In this document: piece by piece, positions 9,883 through 18,500 of the stretch
How the letters are laid out: each line of letters begins with the position of its first letter
Numbering within the stretch: position 1 is the first letter of the stretch
Assembly (NCBI RefSeq): GCF_001552475.1
Contig: NZ_BCRG01000010.1
Location: 1 to 64,000 of the forward strand
Source of the DNA: Microbacterium oleivorans NBRC 103075
Lineage (GTDB): Bacteria; Actinomycetota; Actinomycetes; Actinomycetales; Microbacteriaceae
Reading direction: 5' to 3'
DNA: 64,000 nucleotides
Translations under genes and position numbers: made by a program
Notes under the pieces: model-generated
Database searches by the model: none
The model's input: only the letters and a program-made list of their open reading frames with translations
What the model was told of the DNA's origin: nothing

Positions 9883-11067
9883 GTGAGCGGTACAGACGAC
9901 AAGTCCCGGAACGGGTTCTTCGATTCCCTCCGCGCCCGCACGGTGTCCACGGACGTCTCGGGCACGGTTCCGCGCGGTCTGAAGGTCGCGACGGCCTATG
10001 CGTGGCGCTTCCTCGTACTGGCTGCGGCGATCGCCGTCATCATCTGGATCGTCATCCAACTGCGGCTGCTCATCATCCCGCTGCTGGCCGCCATCCTCAT
10101 CACCGCTCTCGTGTGGCCGCTGTTCACACTCCTGCTGCGGCGGTTGCCGCGATGGTTGTCGCTGATCCTCACGCTGCTGCTGACGATCGCGGTGATCGGT
10201 GGCCTCCTGTGGGTGGCGATCTGGCAGATCACCCGGGACGCGGCATCCGTGCGGGATCGCACCGTCGCGGGCATCGGACAGTTCCGCGACTACCTCATCG
10301 ACGGACCCCTGCATCTCACCGGTCGGGAGATCGACGACGGAGTGCGCCAGGCCTTCGGTCTGGTGCAGGAGCAGGCCCAGCTGCTCTGGTCGGGGGCGCT
10401 GGCGATCGGCTCCACGCTCGGTCACGTGGCCACCGGCATCCTGCTCACCCTCTTCATCCTCATCTGCGTCCTCGCCGACGGCGGCGGGATCTGGCGCTGG
10501 GTCGTCCGACTGTTCCCGAAGCGTGCACGGGCCGCGGTCGACGGAGCCGGTCGCGCCGGGTGGCGGACCGTCATCACGTATGCGCGGACGCAGCTCCTGG
10601 TCGCGACGATCGACGCGATCGGCATCGGAGTCGGTGCGGCTCTTCTCGGTGTCCCGCTCGCGGCGCCGATCGGCGTGCTCGTCTTCCTCGGCGCGTTCAT
10701 CCCCTTCGTGGGTGCGGTCCTCACGGGCGCCCTCGCCGTCTTCCTCGCCCTTGTCTACAACGGGCCATGGATCGCGCTCTGGATGCTCGTCATCGTGCTC
10801 GGTGTGCAGCAGATCGAGGGCCACATCCTGCAACCGCTGCTCATGGGCGCGGCCGTCAAGGTCCACCCGCTCGCCGTCGTTCTCGCCGTCGCGGGTGGCG
10901 CCATGATCGCCGGCATCGCGGGCGCGGTGTTCGCCGTCCCCATGGCCGCGTTCGTGAACGTCGTCTGGCTCTATCTTTCGCGGCGAGGCTGGGAACGACC
11001 GGTCGATCCCGGACCGGATGATCTGATCTGGAGCACCGTGCCGCGAAACAGGAGGATGACCGCGTGA
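9883..11067 (+). CDS. AI-2E family transporter
   Basis: A 394-residue polytopic membrane protein of the AI-2E exporter / PerM superfamily. There is one pair of helices near residues 45-90, a third near 100-120, a soluble helical region, and a C-terminal helix group including FLGAFIPFVGAVLTGALAV and QQIEGHILQPLLMG, both family hallmarks. Members export small molecules or ions; the substrate here is unknown. The last codons overlap the ilvA GTG by four bases, so the two genes are co-transcribed. Confidence 0.93.
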   Translation: MSGTDDKSRNGFFDSLRARTVSTDVSGTVPRGLKVATAYAWRFLVLAAAIAVIIWIVIQLRLLIIPLLAAILITALVWPLFTLLLRRLPRWLSLILTLLLTIAVIGGLLWVAIWQITRDAASVRDRTVAGIGQFRDYLIDGPLHLTGREIDDGVRQAFGLVQEQAQLLWSGALAIGSTLGHVATGILLTLFILICVLADGGGIWRWVVRLFPKRARAAVDGAGRAGWRTVITYARTQLLVATIDAIGIGVGAALLGVPLAAPIGVLVFLGAFIPFVGAVLTGALAVFLALVYNGPWIALWMLVIVLGVQQIEGHILQPLLMGAAVKVHPLAVVLAVAGGAMIAGIAGAVFAVPMAAFVNVVWLYLSRRGWERPVDPGPDDLIWSTVPRNRRMTA

Positions 11068-12311
11068 GCGAACAGGCGAAGATCGCCGCCCCGACCCTGG
11101 CGGAGTTCGAGGCCGCCGCCGTGGAGCTTGCCGGCGTCGTCTCGCGGACCCCCGTCGAGGACTCGGAATTCCTCTCCAGCGTTCTGGGCGCCCCCGTCCA
11201 CCTGAAGCTCGAGAACCTGCAGCGGACGGGGTCGTTCAAGATCCGCGGGGCCACGTACCGCCTGTCACGGCTCACCGCGGAAGAGCGCGCTCGCGGCGTC
11301 GTGGCGGCGTCAGCGGGAAATCATGCGCAGGGCGTCGCGCTCGGCGCTCAGACCCTCGGCATCGCCGCGACCATCTTCATGCCCCTCGGGGTCCCGGTGC
11401 CCAAGCTCCTCGCGACGCGTGGCTACGGCGCCGATGTGATCCTCGAGGGCGCGACCTTCGAGACGCCGCTGCGGTTGGCGCAGGAGTTCGCCGAGCGAAC
11501 CGGTGCGGTGTTCATTCCGCCGTACGACAACCACGACATCATCATCGGCCAGGGGACGCTCGGCCTCGAGCTGATGGATGAGATCCCGGGGCTCGAGACC
11601 ATCGTCGTCGGCATCGGTGGGGGAGGCCTCGCGGCCGGCGTCGCGGCGGCCGTCAAGGCCCGCGCCGCGGCCGAGGGGCGCACCATCCGCGTCATCGGCG
11701 TGCAGGCCGAGAACTCCGCGGGCTACCCCGGCTCACTCATTGCCGGTCGGCCCCTCGATGCCGAGCACACGTCGCCCACCATTGCCGACGGAATCGCCGT
11801 CAAGCGGCCCGGGACGATCCCGTTCGACATCATCCGCGACCTCGTCGACGAGGTGGTCACCGTCAGCGACGACGACATCGCGCGCGCGATCCTCGTCCTC
11901 ATCGAGCGCGCGAAGCAGGTCGTGGAGCCGGCCGGCGCCGTCGGCGTCGCCGCGATCCTCACGGGCAAGATCACTGCGTCAGGGCCGACCGCCGCCATCC
12001 TGTCGGGTGGCAACATCGACCCGCTCCTGCTGCAGCGTGTCGTCGCTCACGGGCTCGCGGCATCCGGCCGCTACATGACGCTCCAGGTCCCGTTGCCCGA
12101 CCGGCCGGGTCAGCTCGCGCGGGTGTCGGAGCTGTTATCGGTCGTCGGGGCCAACGTCATCGAGGTCCTGCACACCCGGCACGGCCAGGGCCTGCAGATC
12201 AGCGAGGTGATCTTGCAGCTCAGCGTCGAGACGCGAGGAGAGGAGCACCGTGCCCAGGTGCTGGCGATCCTGCAGGATGCCGGCTACGCCCCCACGGTGG
12301 TCCCCAACTGA
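11064..12311 (+). CDS. ilvA: Threonine ammonia-lyase (threonine deaminase) with C-terminal ACT-like domain
   Basis: A PLP enzyme that converts threonine to 2-oxobutanoate and ammonia, the first step towards isoleucine. It has 415 residues. Lys59 in RTGSFKIRGA binds PLP, SAGNHAQGVA recognises substrate and GIGGGGLAAGVAAAVK binds the phosphate. About residues 330-415 form one ACT-like regulatory domain (LQVPLPDRPGQLARVSELL, then NVIEVLHTRHG), as in the shorter TdcB/IlvA type. Codon 358 (12135-12137) is TTA, very rare in this window. Coupled to the upstream transporter by a GTGA overlap. Confidence 0.95.
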   Translation: MSEQAKIAAPTLAEFEAAAVELAGVVSRTPVEDSEFLSSVLGAPVHLKLENLQRTGSFKIRGATYRLSRLTAEERARGVVAASAGNHAQGVALGAQTLGIAATIFMPLGVPVPKLLATRGYGADVILEGATFETPLRLAQEFAERTGAVFIPPYDNHDIIIGQGTLGLELMDEIPGLETIVVGIGGGGLAAGVAAAVKARAAAEGRTIRVIGVQAENSAGYPGSLIAGRPLDAEHTSPTIADGIAVKRPGTIPFDIIRDLVDEVVTVSDDDIARAILVLIERAKQVVEPAGAVGVAAILTGKITASGPTAAILSGGNIDPLLLQRVVAHGLAASGRYMTLQVPLPDRPGQLARVSELLSVVGANVIEVLHTRHGQGLQISEVILQLSVETRGEEHRAQVLAILQDAGYAPTVVPN

Positions 12312-12342
12312 AGAGCCGAGTTCACCGGGTGGATTCCGCGGG

Positions 12343-12822
12343 TCACTGACCCGTGTACGTCTCGACCTTCACGATCTCGACGGCGATCTCGCGGCCGTTC
12401 GGTGCCGTGTAGCTCGTCTTCTCCCCCTCACGGAGACCGAGGATGGCCTCACCGAGCGGCGATGCCTCGCTGTAGACGTCGAGTTCGCTGTTGGCGCCGA
12501 TCTCACGGTTGCCGAGCAGGAAGACCTCTTCTCCGCCGGCGACGACGGCGGTGACGACGGTGCCCGAGAGCACGGTGCCGTCGGACTCGGGGGCGACGCC
12601 CACCTTGGCGTCCTTCAAAAGCTGCTGCAGCGTGCGGATGCGGGCTTCCTGCTTGCCCTGCTCGTCCTTCGCCGCGTGGTAGCCGCCGTTCTCCTTGAGA
12701 TCGCCCTCTTCGCGAGCGGACTCGATGCGCTTGGCGATCTCCTCGCGACCCGTCGTCGAGAGGTGCTCGAGTTCGGCGGCGAGGCGGTCGTAGGCCTCCT
12801 GGGTCAGGAACGTATCGGACAC
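12343..12822 (-). CDS. greA: Transcription elongation factor GreA
   Basis: A 159-residue factor that enters the RNA polymerase secondary channel and stimulates cleavage of backtracked transcripts. The N-terminal coiled coil (about 1-75, FLTQEAYDRLAAELEHL) carries the acidic tip SAREEGDLKENGGYHAAKDE. The C-terminal FKBP-like domain holds SPLGEAILGLREGE and the family ending. The GTG at 12822 is chosen over a further-upstream start because AGGAG precedes it and the length fits the family. Confidence 0.97.
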   Translation of the reverse strand: MSDTFLTQEAYDRLAAELEHLSTTGREEIAKRIESAREEGDLKENGGYHAAKDEQGKQEARIRTLQQLLKDAKVGVAPESDGTVLSGTVVTAVVAGGEEVFLLGNREIGANSELDVYSEASPLGEAILGLREGEKTSYTAPNGREIAVEIVKVETYTGQ

Positions 12823-12856
12823 GTGATCTCCTGGTGCGGTCGAGGGGTAAGCCAAA

Positions 12857-12879
12857 CGCCCCGGCAAGTCACCGGGGCG
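12857..12879 (-). terminator. Terminator hairpin between the DUF4307 gene and greA
   Basis: CGCCCCGG (12857-12864) pairs with CCGGGGCG (12872-12879) around a 7-base loop. On the minus strand it is followed by GTTTGGCTT, so it should end the DUF4307 transcript ahead of greA. Confidence 0.6.
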
Positions 12880-12893
12880 CGAGAATCTTCAGC

Positions 12894-13298
12894 TTAGAGG
12901 ATCCAGCAGGAGCGGACAAAACCCGTCGTGGCCTCGGCGATCGTCGGGATCCGCTCCGTCACGGATCGGGTGTGATCGTCGGATGCCGTCAACTCGACGA
13001 CCCTGAACCCGACGATCCCGTGCTCCGGGTCCTGTGCCTCGAGCGAGCAGGCCACCCGGGTGTCCGGCCGGATCGACACCTGGAAACGGACCTCGACGGC
13101 GTGCTCGTCGACGAGGGTGAATCCGGTGGTGTCGGCGTCCACAGTGTTGATCGCGTTCGCAACGGTCGACCATCCCAGCAGCCCGGTCGCGGCGACGGCG
13201 ATGACGCCGACGAGGACCCATGACCAGCGACGAGATGCCGCCGACCGGGTGCGCCCGTACCGCTCGGCGAGCTTGCGGTCGACGTCGGTCAGGGTCAT
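12894..13298 (-). CDS. DUF4307 membrane protein
   Basis: A 134-residue protein with a short cytoplasmic N-terminus (LAERYGRT is typical of the family), one transmembrane helix (about 26-46, WSWVLVGVIAVAATGLLGWS) and an extracytoplasmic beta-rich domain with two Cys (CSLEAQD and the C-terminal SCWIL) that may form a disulfide. Its function is unknown. It sits next to greA as in mycobacteria (Rv1081c). The mycothiol conjugate amidase gene mca, which follows divergently there, is missing here. Confidence 0.85.
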   Translation of the reverse strand: MTLTDVDRKLAERYGRTRSAASRRWSWVLVGVIAVAATGLLGWSTVANAINTVDADTTGFTLVDEHAVEVRFQVSIRPDTRVACSLEAQDPEHGIVGFRVVELTASDDHTRSVTERIPTIAEATTGFVRSCWIL

Positions 13299-13358
13299 GC
13301 GGCATCCGTTCTAGGCTGGTATCCCAGGCTATTCGCTCTGGCTGAGGAATGAGGTCAC

Positions 13359-13646
13359 ATGCCGGATCTGCGATGGCTCGCAGCCACACCGTCCCCCACG
13401 CCCACGGGGCCTCCGGCCGAGTTGGTGACGCCCGGTGTCGCCGGTTTCATCGCGATTGCGGTCGTGGCGATCGTGATCGTCCTCCTCGCCATCGACATGC
13501 TCCGCCGCATCCGTCGTGCCCAGTACCGGACCGACGTCAACGAGATGCTCGACGCCGAAGAGGCCGCCGCCGCCCGCGGTGACGACAACCCGGACGACGG
13601 TGACGGACCGAGCGCCGTCAGCCCGGAAGGCCCAGCGAAGGGCTGA
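13359..13646 (+). CDS. Small single-span membrane protein
   Basis: A 95-residue protein: a short Pro/Thr-rich extracytoplasmic N-terminus, one transmembrane helix (about 24-48, TPGVAGFIAIAVVAIVIVLLAID), then a basic stretch (RRIRRAQYR) and an acidic Ala/Asp-rich cytoplasmic tail. Position and shape match the small membrane protein that follows mca in actinobacteria (Rv1083-like), though the match is by context. GAGG before the ATG is a fair ribosome binding site. Its end overlaps the converging hemolysin III gene by 29 bases. Confidence 0.75.
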   Translation: MPDLRWLAATPSPTPTGPPAELVTPGVAGFIAIAVVAIVIVLLAIDMLRRIRRAQYRTDVNEMLDAEEAAAARGDDNPDDGDGPSAVSPEGPAKG

Positions 13647-14355
13647 GCGGGGAGACCGAGATCAGCAGACATGCGGTCCAGTGGCAGAGGAAGGCCAGGA
13701 CCGTGCAGACGTGGAAGATCTCGTGGAACCCGAAGTGTCCGGGCCAGGGGTTCGGCCGCTTCATCGCGTAAACGATCGCGCCGCCGGTGTAGAGCAGTCC
13801 GCCGACGACGACGAGCACCATCATGGTGACGCTGGCGCGGAGAAGGTCACCGAGGTACATGACCGCGGCCCAGCCGAGCAGGAGATACAGCGCGACGTAG
13901 AGCCACCGGGGCGCGTTGATCCAGAACACCCGGAAGAGGATGCCGACGAACGCCCCGGACCACACCAGCACCAGGAGCAGGGCGCCCTGCGACGGCGCGA
14001 GGGCGAGGGTGGCTATCGGCGTGTACGTTCCGGCGATCAGCAAGAGGATGTTGGCGTGATCAATACGCTTCAGCACCGACTTCGTCCGCGGGCCCCAATC
14101 GAACCGGTGGTAAAGCGCGGAGTTCCCGAACAGGAGGAGCGACGTCGCCATGAACACGGCGGCTGCCCACTTCGCGGGAGCTCCCTCGGCGAGCAGGATG
14201 AGCGCGATGCCCGCGATCAGAGCAACGGGGAAGGTTCCGGCGTGGATCCACCCGCGCCAGGTCGGTCTGATCTCCACCTGACTGTCGACGGCGGCCGCCT
14301 CGAGCAGGGGCAGCTGAGGCATTTCGGCTTCGTCATCGGAATGCGGTCGAGTCAC
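13618..14355 (-). CDS. Hemolysin III / YqfA (TrhA) family membrane protein
   Basis: A 245-residue protein with seven predicted transmembrane helices, related to the PAQR superfamily. Metal-binding motifs typical of the family are visible: SLLLFGNSALYHRF in helix 2, with the Ser and His of the SxxxH pattern, a helix of YTPIATLALAP type, and GHFGFHEIFHVCTVLAFLCHW near the C-terminus with the HxxxH pair. Members probably act as membrane hydrolases or affect lipid homeostasis; the haemolysin name is historical. The gene order next to uppS matches mycobacteria. Confidence 0.92.
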   Translation of the reverse strand: MTRPHSDDEAEMPQLPLLEAAAVDSQVEIRPTWRGWIHAGTFPVALIAGIALILLAEGAPAKWAAAVFMATSLLLFGNSALYHRFDWGPRTKSVLKRIDHANILLLIAGTYTPIATLALAPSQGALLLVLVWSGAFVGILFRVFWINAPRWLYVALYLLLGWAAVMYLGDLLRASVTMMVLVVVGGLLYTGGAIVYAMKRPNPWPGHFGFHEIFHVCTVLAFLCHWTACLLISVSPLSPSLGLPG

Positions 14356-14429
14356 GTCGTCGAGCCTACGCGCGCCGTCATACCGGGTGCTGAATACGCG
14401 TCTCTGCCATCTCTTCGTCTCGGCCGGAG

Positions 14430-14435
14430 TAGCGT
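14430..14435 (+). promoter_or_regulatory. -10 box of a probable leaderless promoter for uppS
   Basis: TAGCGT lies 6 bases before the GTG at 14442; no ribosome binding site is present. Confidence 0.4.
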
Positions 14436-14441
14436 ATCCCT

Positions 14442-15227
14442 GTGACTCGCGCCCCCTCCACTCAAGGACGCGGACTGCTCTATCGGCTCTACAGCTCGAG
14501 GTTGCGGCGCGAGATCGAGGCGAGGACGGTCCCGCACCACGTCGCCATGATGATCGACGGCAATCGCCGCTGGGCGCGTCAGCTCGGCTACACGACCGTC
14601 TCGCACGGTCACCGAGCGGGCGCCGCCAAGATGCATGAGTTCCTTCGCTGGTGCGACGAACTCGGCATCCAGGTCGTCTCCCTGTACCTCCTCTCGAGCG
14701 ACAACCTCGTCAAGCGCGATTCGCAGGAACTCACGGACCTCATCGAGATCATCGCCGACCTCGCCGAAACCCTGTCCCACGAGCCCGGGTGGCGCGTCAA
14801 GCACGTCGGCCGGGCGGAAGTCCTCCCGCCCGAGCTGGCGAGCAGCCTCCGGACGGTCGAGGAGAGGACACGGGAGAATACGGGCCTCCACGTGAACCTG
14901 GCCGTGGCCTACGGCGGGCGCGGTGAGATCGTCGACGCGGTGCGGAGCATCATCGCGAAGCACAACGACAAGGGCGGTTCGCTCGAGGAGCTCGCCGAGA
15001 GTCTCACACCCGAGCAGATCGGCGAGCACCTCTACACCGGAGGCCAGCCCGACCCCGACCTCGTCATCCGCACCTCGGGGGAGCAGCGCCTCAGTGACTT
15101 CCTCCTGTGGCAGTCGGCGCACAGCGAGTTCTACTTCGTGGAGGCCCTGGGCCCCGATCTCAGAGAAGTCGATTTCCTCCGGGCGATCCGTGACTTCGGC
15201 GACCGCGATCGGCGCTTCGGCAGCTGA
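14442..15227 (+). CDS. uppS: Isoprenyl transferase (undecaprenyl/polyprenyl diphosphate synthase)
   Basis: A 261-residue cis-prenyltransferase that builds the polyprenyl phosphate carrier for peptidoglycan and other wall polymers by condensing isopentenyl diphosphate onto an allylic primer. The catalytic Asp39 is in [12 protein letters not shown]; the other conserved motifs are [13 protein letters not shown] (variant of the SxENxxR region), [12 protein letters not shown] and the substrate-binding [19 protein letters not shown]. Whether the product is C50 or C55 cannot be told from the sequence. The N-terminal 30 residues are Arg-rich, as in actinobacterial homologues. Confidence 0.95.
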   Translation: MTRAPSTQGRGLLYRLYSSRLRREIEARTVPHHVAMMIDGNRRWARQLGYTTVSHGHRAGAAKMHEFLRWCDELGIQVVSLYLLSSDNLVKRDSQELTDLIEIIADLAETLSHEPGWRVKHVGRAEVLPPELASSLRTVEERTRENTGLHVNLAVAYGGRGEIVDAVRSIIAKHNDKGGSLEELAESLTPEQIGEHLYTGGQPDPDLVIRTSGEQRLSDFLLWQSAHSEFYFVEALGPDLREVDFLRAIRDFGDRDRRFGS

Positions 15228-15405
15228 CCTCGCAGCGGGCGGATGCCGCTGGCACCGGCGACACGGAGAGTTCACGTCGCCGACACATCCGGCGGCGTGT
15301 CGTGGCGGCGGAGAGTCGCCGGCGAAGCCTACGTTCATCCCAACGGGCAAAGCGCCCGTCGAGTCGGCCTCTCACGACTCGTGACCCCAGGTCGACTCGT
15401 GACTG

Positions 15406-15425
15406 CCGGGTGGGTTCCCACCCGG
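15406..15425. repeat. Near-perfect hairpin just before the PIN-PhoH start
   Basis: CCGGGTGGG (15406-15414) and CCCACCCGG (15417-15425) are perfectly complementary, 15 bases before the GTG at 15440. The 212-base gap between uppS and this gene holds no convincing gene. The hairpin could be a terminator for uppS or a control element in the PhoH leader. Confidence 0.5.
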
Positions 15426-15439
15426 GGCGGGAGTGGGTT

Positions 15440-16795
15440 GTGACCACACGAGCACCTGAGAAGCAGCGTTACCAGGAAGAGTCCGCGGAAGCGGCAGAGG
15501 ACCAGGATCTCCGCACCTACGTGCTGGACACCTCCGTCCTTCTGAGCGATCCGCGCGCACTGTTCCGCTTCGCTGAGCACTCCGTCGTGCTGCCGGTCGT
15601 CGTCATCACCGAGTTGGAGCGCAAGCGCCACGATCCGGAGATCGGCTACTTCGCCCGGCAAGCCCTGCGCCACCTCGACGAACTGCGCGTCGAGCATGGC
15701 CGTCTCGACTTTCCGGTTCCGGTCGGCGAGGACGGGACCCTCCGCGTCGAACTCACGAACACCGATCCGACCGTCCTCCCGGCCGGCATGCGCCTCGGCG
15801 ACAACGACACCCGCATCCTGTCGGTCGCGATGCACCTCAGCCAGGAGGGACAGTCCGTCACGGTCGTGTCCAAGGATCTGCCGATGCGCGTCAAAGCAGC
15901 GTCGCTCGGTCTCCACGCGGAGGAGTATCTCGCCGAGCAGGCCGTCGACTCGGGGTGGACAGGGATCGCATCGATCGATCTGTCCGGCGACGAGGTGAGC
16001 GATCTCTACGACAGCGAGGTGGGGGTCAGCGAGGACGTCCGCGGGCTCCCCGTCAACACGGGTCTCGTGATCCACTCCGAGCGCGGCTCCGCCCTCGGGC
16101 GGGTGACCGGCGACGGTTCGTACAAGCTCGTCCGCGGCGATCGCGACGTCTTCGGTCTGCACGGTCGTTCGGCCGAGCAGCGGATCGCCATCGACCTGCT
16201 GTCCGATCCCGAGGTTGGCATCGTCTCCCTCGGTGGACGCGCCGGCACCGGGAAGTCGGCGCTCGCCCTCTGCGCCGGTCTCCAGTCGGTGCTCGAGCAG
16301 CAGCAGCAGAAGAAGATCATCGTCTTCCGTCCGCTGTTCGCCGTCGGCGGTCAGGAGCTCGGCTACCTGCCGGGCGACCAGCAGGAGAAGATGAACCCCT
16401 GGGGGCAGGCGGTGTTCGACACGCTGGGATCCGTCGTGACGGGCAACGTCCTCGAGGAGGTCGTCGCACGGGGCCTGCTCGAGGTGATGCCCCTCACCCA
16501 CATCCGCGGCCGGTCGCTCCACGACGCGTTCGTGATCGTCGACGAAGCGCAGTCACTCGAGCGGAACGTCCTGCTCACCGTCCTCAGCCGCATCGGGCAG
16601 AACTCCCGTGTCGTGCTGACCCATGACGTCGGCCAGCGCGACAACCTGCGAGTAGGGCGTCACGACGGCATCGCGTCGGTCATCGAGACCCTCAAGGGGC
16701 ACGACCTGTTCGGTCACGTGACGCTCATGCGGTCGGAGCGCTCGGCGATCGCGGCCCTCGTCACCGACCTGTTGGAGGCAGGCGAGCTCAGCTGA
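15440..16795 (+). CDS. PIN-PhoH fusion ATPase/ribonuclease (PhoH2-like)
   Basis: A 451-residue protein. An N-terminal PIN nuclease domain (about 24-160) opens with [12 protein letters not shown] (Asp30), has a second acidic cluster at [12 protein letters not shown] and a third at TVVSKD. A PhoH P-loop domain (about 235-450) carries Walker A GRAGTGKS (Lys272) and Walker B FVIVDEAQ (Asp368, Glu369). Characterised PhoH2 proteins unwind and cleave RNA with ATP. The GTG is preceded by GGGAG but lies next to a strong hairpin. In mycobacteria a small gene, phoAT, overlaps the phoH2 start; here an overlapping 66-codon frame (15243-15443) lacks coding-type codon bias. Confidence 0.93.
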   Translation: MTTRAPEKQRYQEESAEAAEDQDLRTYVLDTSVLLSDPRALFRFAEHSVVLPVVVITELERKRHDPEIGYFARQALRHLDELRVEHGRLDFPVPVGEDGTLRVELTNTDPTVLPAGMRLGDNDTRILSVAMHLSQEGQSVTVVSKDLPMRVKAASLGLHAEEYLAEQAVDSGWTGIASIDLSGDEVSDLYDSEVGVSEDVRGLPVNTGLVIHSERGSALGRVTGDGSYKLVRGDRDVFGLHGRSAEQRIAIDLLSDPEVGIVSLGGRAGTGKSALALCAGLQSVLEQQQQKKIIVFRPLFAVGGQELGYLPGDQQEKMNPWGQAVFDTLGSVVTGNVLEEVVARGLLEVMPLTHIRGRSLHDAFVIVDEAQSLERNVLLTVLSRIGQNSRVVLTHDVGQRDNLRVGRHDGIASVIETLKGHDLFGHVTLMRSERSAIAALVTDLLEAGELS

Positions 16796-16808
16796 GCGGA
16801 CATTCCCC

Positions 16809-16846
16809 GCAGGACGGCCCCGATCGGAAGACCGGGGCCGTCCTGC
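16809..16846. terminator. Bidirectional terminator between PIN-PhoH and the response regulator
   Basis: GCAGGACGGCCCCG (16809-16822) pairs perfectly over 14 bases with 16833-16846, leaving a 10-base loop. It lies between two converging genes. Confidence 0.85.
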
Positions 16847-16856
16847 GAACAGGGGC

Positions 16857-17513
16857 TCAGTCCCAGCGGTACCCCTCGCCGCGCACCGTGACGATGTGGT
16901 CGGCGCCGAGCTTGGCGCGAAGGTAGCGGACGTACACATCGACGACATTCGACCCGGGGTCGAAGTCGAGACCCCACACCCGGCTGAGGAGGACCTCGCG
17001 GGTGAGCACGTCGCCGGGGTTGCGGAGGAACTGCTCGGCGAGGGCGAACTCACGCGTGGACAGCTCGACCTCGCGGCCGTCGACGGTCGCTCGCCGGGAC
17101 AGGATGTCGAGGGTCACCCCGCCACGGGTCAGCGATGTCGGTGCGAGGGCCGCGCTGTCGCGGAGCCGCGAACGCACGCGTGCCATCAGCTCGGCCACCG
17201 CGAACGGCTTGGGGACGTAGTCGCTCGCCCCGGCATCCAGTCCTTCGATCGTGTCACTCGTGCCGCTGCGGGCCGTCAGCATGATCACGGGCGTCGTGTG
17301 TCCCGCGCCGCGAAGCTCGCGGAGGACATCGAAGCCGTCCATCGTCGGGAGGCCGACATCCAGGACGATGAGGTCGATGTCACCCGCGAGCGCGATCTCG
17401 AGGGCATCGGGGCCGTCGTCGACGCCGATGGCCTCGAATCCCTCGGCGTGCACGGCACGCGAGACGAGCGACACGATGTGGGGTTCGTCGTCGACGATCA
17501 GGATGCGGGTCAT
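16857..17513 (-). CDS. Two-component response regulator, OmpR family
   Basis: A 218-residue transcription factor. The receiver domain (1-115) has the acidic pocket IVDDEP, phospho-acceptor Asp52 (LIVLDVGLP) and the conserved Thr/Lys (VIMLTAR, PKPF). The C-terminal winged helix (about 125-218) ends in the OmpR signature NVVDVYVRYLRAKLG and VRGEGYRW. Its start overlaps the stop of the sensor kinase by four bases, so the two form one operon. The regulon is unknown. Confidence 0.96.
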   Translation of the reverse strand: MTRILIVDDEPHIVSLVSRAVHAEGFEAIGVDDGPDALEIALAGDIDLIVLDVGLPTMDGFDVLRELRGAGHTTPVIMLTARSGTSDTIEGLDAGASDYVPKPFAVAELMARVRSRLRDSAALAPTSLTRGGVTLDILSRRATVDGREVELSTREFALAEQFLRNPGDVLTREVLLSRVWGLDFDPGSNVVDVYVRYLRAKLGADHIVTVRGEGYRWD

Positions 17514-18490
17514 TCAGTGGCCTCTCGCTGCAGGAGCACGTCGCCGGCGCGGATCGGGGACGGCAACGCCCCCCGGGTGCCGATCGGTATCTCCAGGGTG
17601 AACGTAGCACCGCCGCCGGGAGTGTCGGCGACCGCGCAGTGACCGCCGTGCGCCTTCGCGATCGCGTCGACGATCGCGAGGCCCAGACCGGACCCCCCGA
17701 CGTGACGCTTGCCGACCCCGCGGTCGAAACGGCGGAAGATCCGGTGACGCACCGCGGGAGGGATGCCGGGACCATGGTCGCGGACCCAGAGCTGCGCGCC
17801 GGCGGAGTGGATCGCGCTGCCGATCTCGATGGCGGTCCCGGCGGGGGAGTACTTCGCGGCGTTGTCTGCGAGCTGCACCCAGGCTTGCAGCAGTCGGTCG
17901 CCGTCGGCGCGGATGACGCCGTCGGCGGTCTGCTCGACGCGCCACACGTGGTTGCCGATGACGCCGACCATCTCGGACACCCGCTGCGTGAGCGCGGCGA
18001 GGTCCACTTCGCCCGCCGAGATCTGACCGCTCTCCACGGCCGCGAGGACGTCGATGTCGCCGATCAGCCGCGTCATGCGGTCGAGTTCGGCCATTCCGAG
18101 CGAGCGGATCGCCTCGACGTCGTCGGTGTCCGCGGCATCCATCATCTCGAGGTGACCGCGCACGATCGTGATGGGCGTCTTCAACTCGTGGCGGACATCG
18201 TCGAGGAGTCGCTGTTGCGCCTCGAAGGCGCCCTCGACCGTATCGCCCGCACTCAGCGCAGCCAGGCCGCGTCGTTCGAGCACCGCCCAGCCCACCACGC
18301 CGATCCCGGCGAGGGCGGGGACGGCGGCGACCAGCCAGGCGATCGCCGTCCAGCCGGCCGCCTGCGGCGCGGTCAGCAAGACGACGACGAACGCCGCCGC
18401 ACCCACGCCGACGAGGCCCGCCGAGGACACTGCGAGAAGGATCCCGAGTCCCGGCGTACCCCGTCGCGGTGGTGCGGCGGCGCTGTTCAC
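17510..18490 (-). CDS. Sensor histidine kinase
   Basis: A 326-residue membrane kinase, partner of the adjacent response regulator. Two transmembrane helices (about 16-40 and 47-72) with only a short turn between them leave no real extracytoplasmic sensor domain, so it probably senses within the membrane or the cytoplasm. The H box is DVRHELKTPI (His101). The N box is QLADNAAKYSP, the G1 box VRDHGPGIPP, and the G2 box GGSGLGLAIV. It is the first gene of the pair and is transcribed away from fumC's 3' end on the same strand. Confidence 0.95.
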   Translation of the reverse strand: MNSAAAPPRRGTPGLGILLAVSSAGLVGVGAAAFVVVLLTAPQAAGWTAIAWLVAAVPALAGIGVVGWAVLERRGLAALSAGDTVEGAFEAQQRLLDDVRHELKTPITIVRGHLEMMDAADTDDVEAIRSLGMAELDRMTRLIGDIDVLAAVESGQISAGEVDLAALTQRVSEMVGVIGNHVWRVEQTADGVIRADGDRLLQAWVQLADNAAKYSPAGTAIEIGSAIHSAGAQLWVRDHGPGIPPAVRHRIFRRFDRGVGKRHVGGSGLGLAIVDAIAKAHGGHCAVADTPGGGATFTLEIPIGTRGALPSPIRAGDVLLQREATE

Positions 18491-18500
18491 GCTCTGATTA

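Noticed and set aside
12339..12353. Small palindrome CGGGTCA-c-TGACCCG at the greA stop
   Set aside because: Only a one-base centre and it overlaps the stop codon; too weak to call a terminator or operator on its own.
15243..15443. 66-codon frame before PIN-PhoH as an annotated gene
   Set aside because: The codon third-position GC is well below that of neighbouring genes, and it contains a hairpin. Kept only as a finding because of the phoAT parallel.
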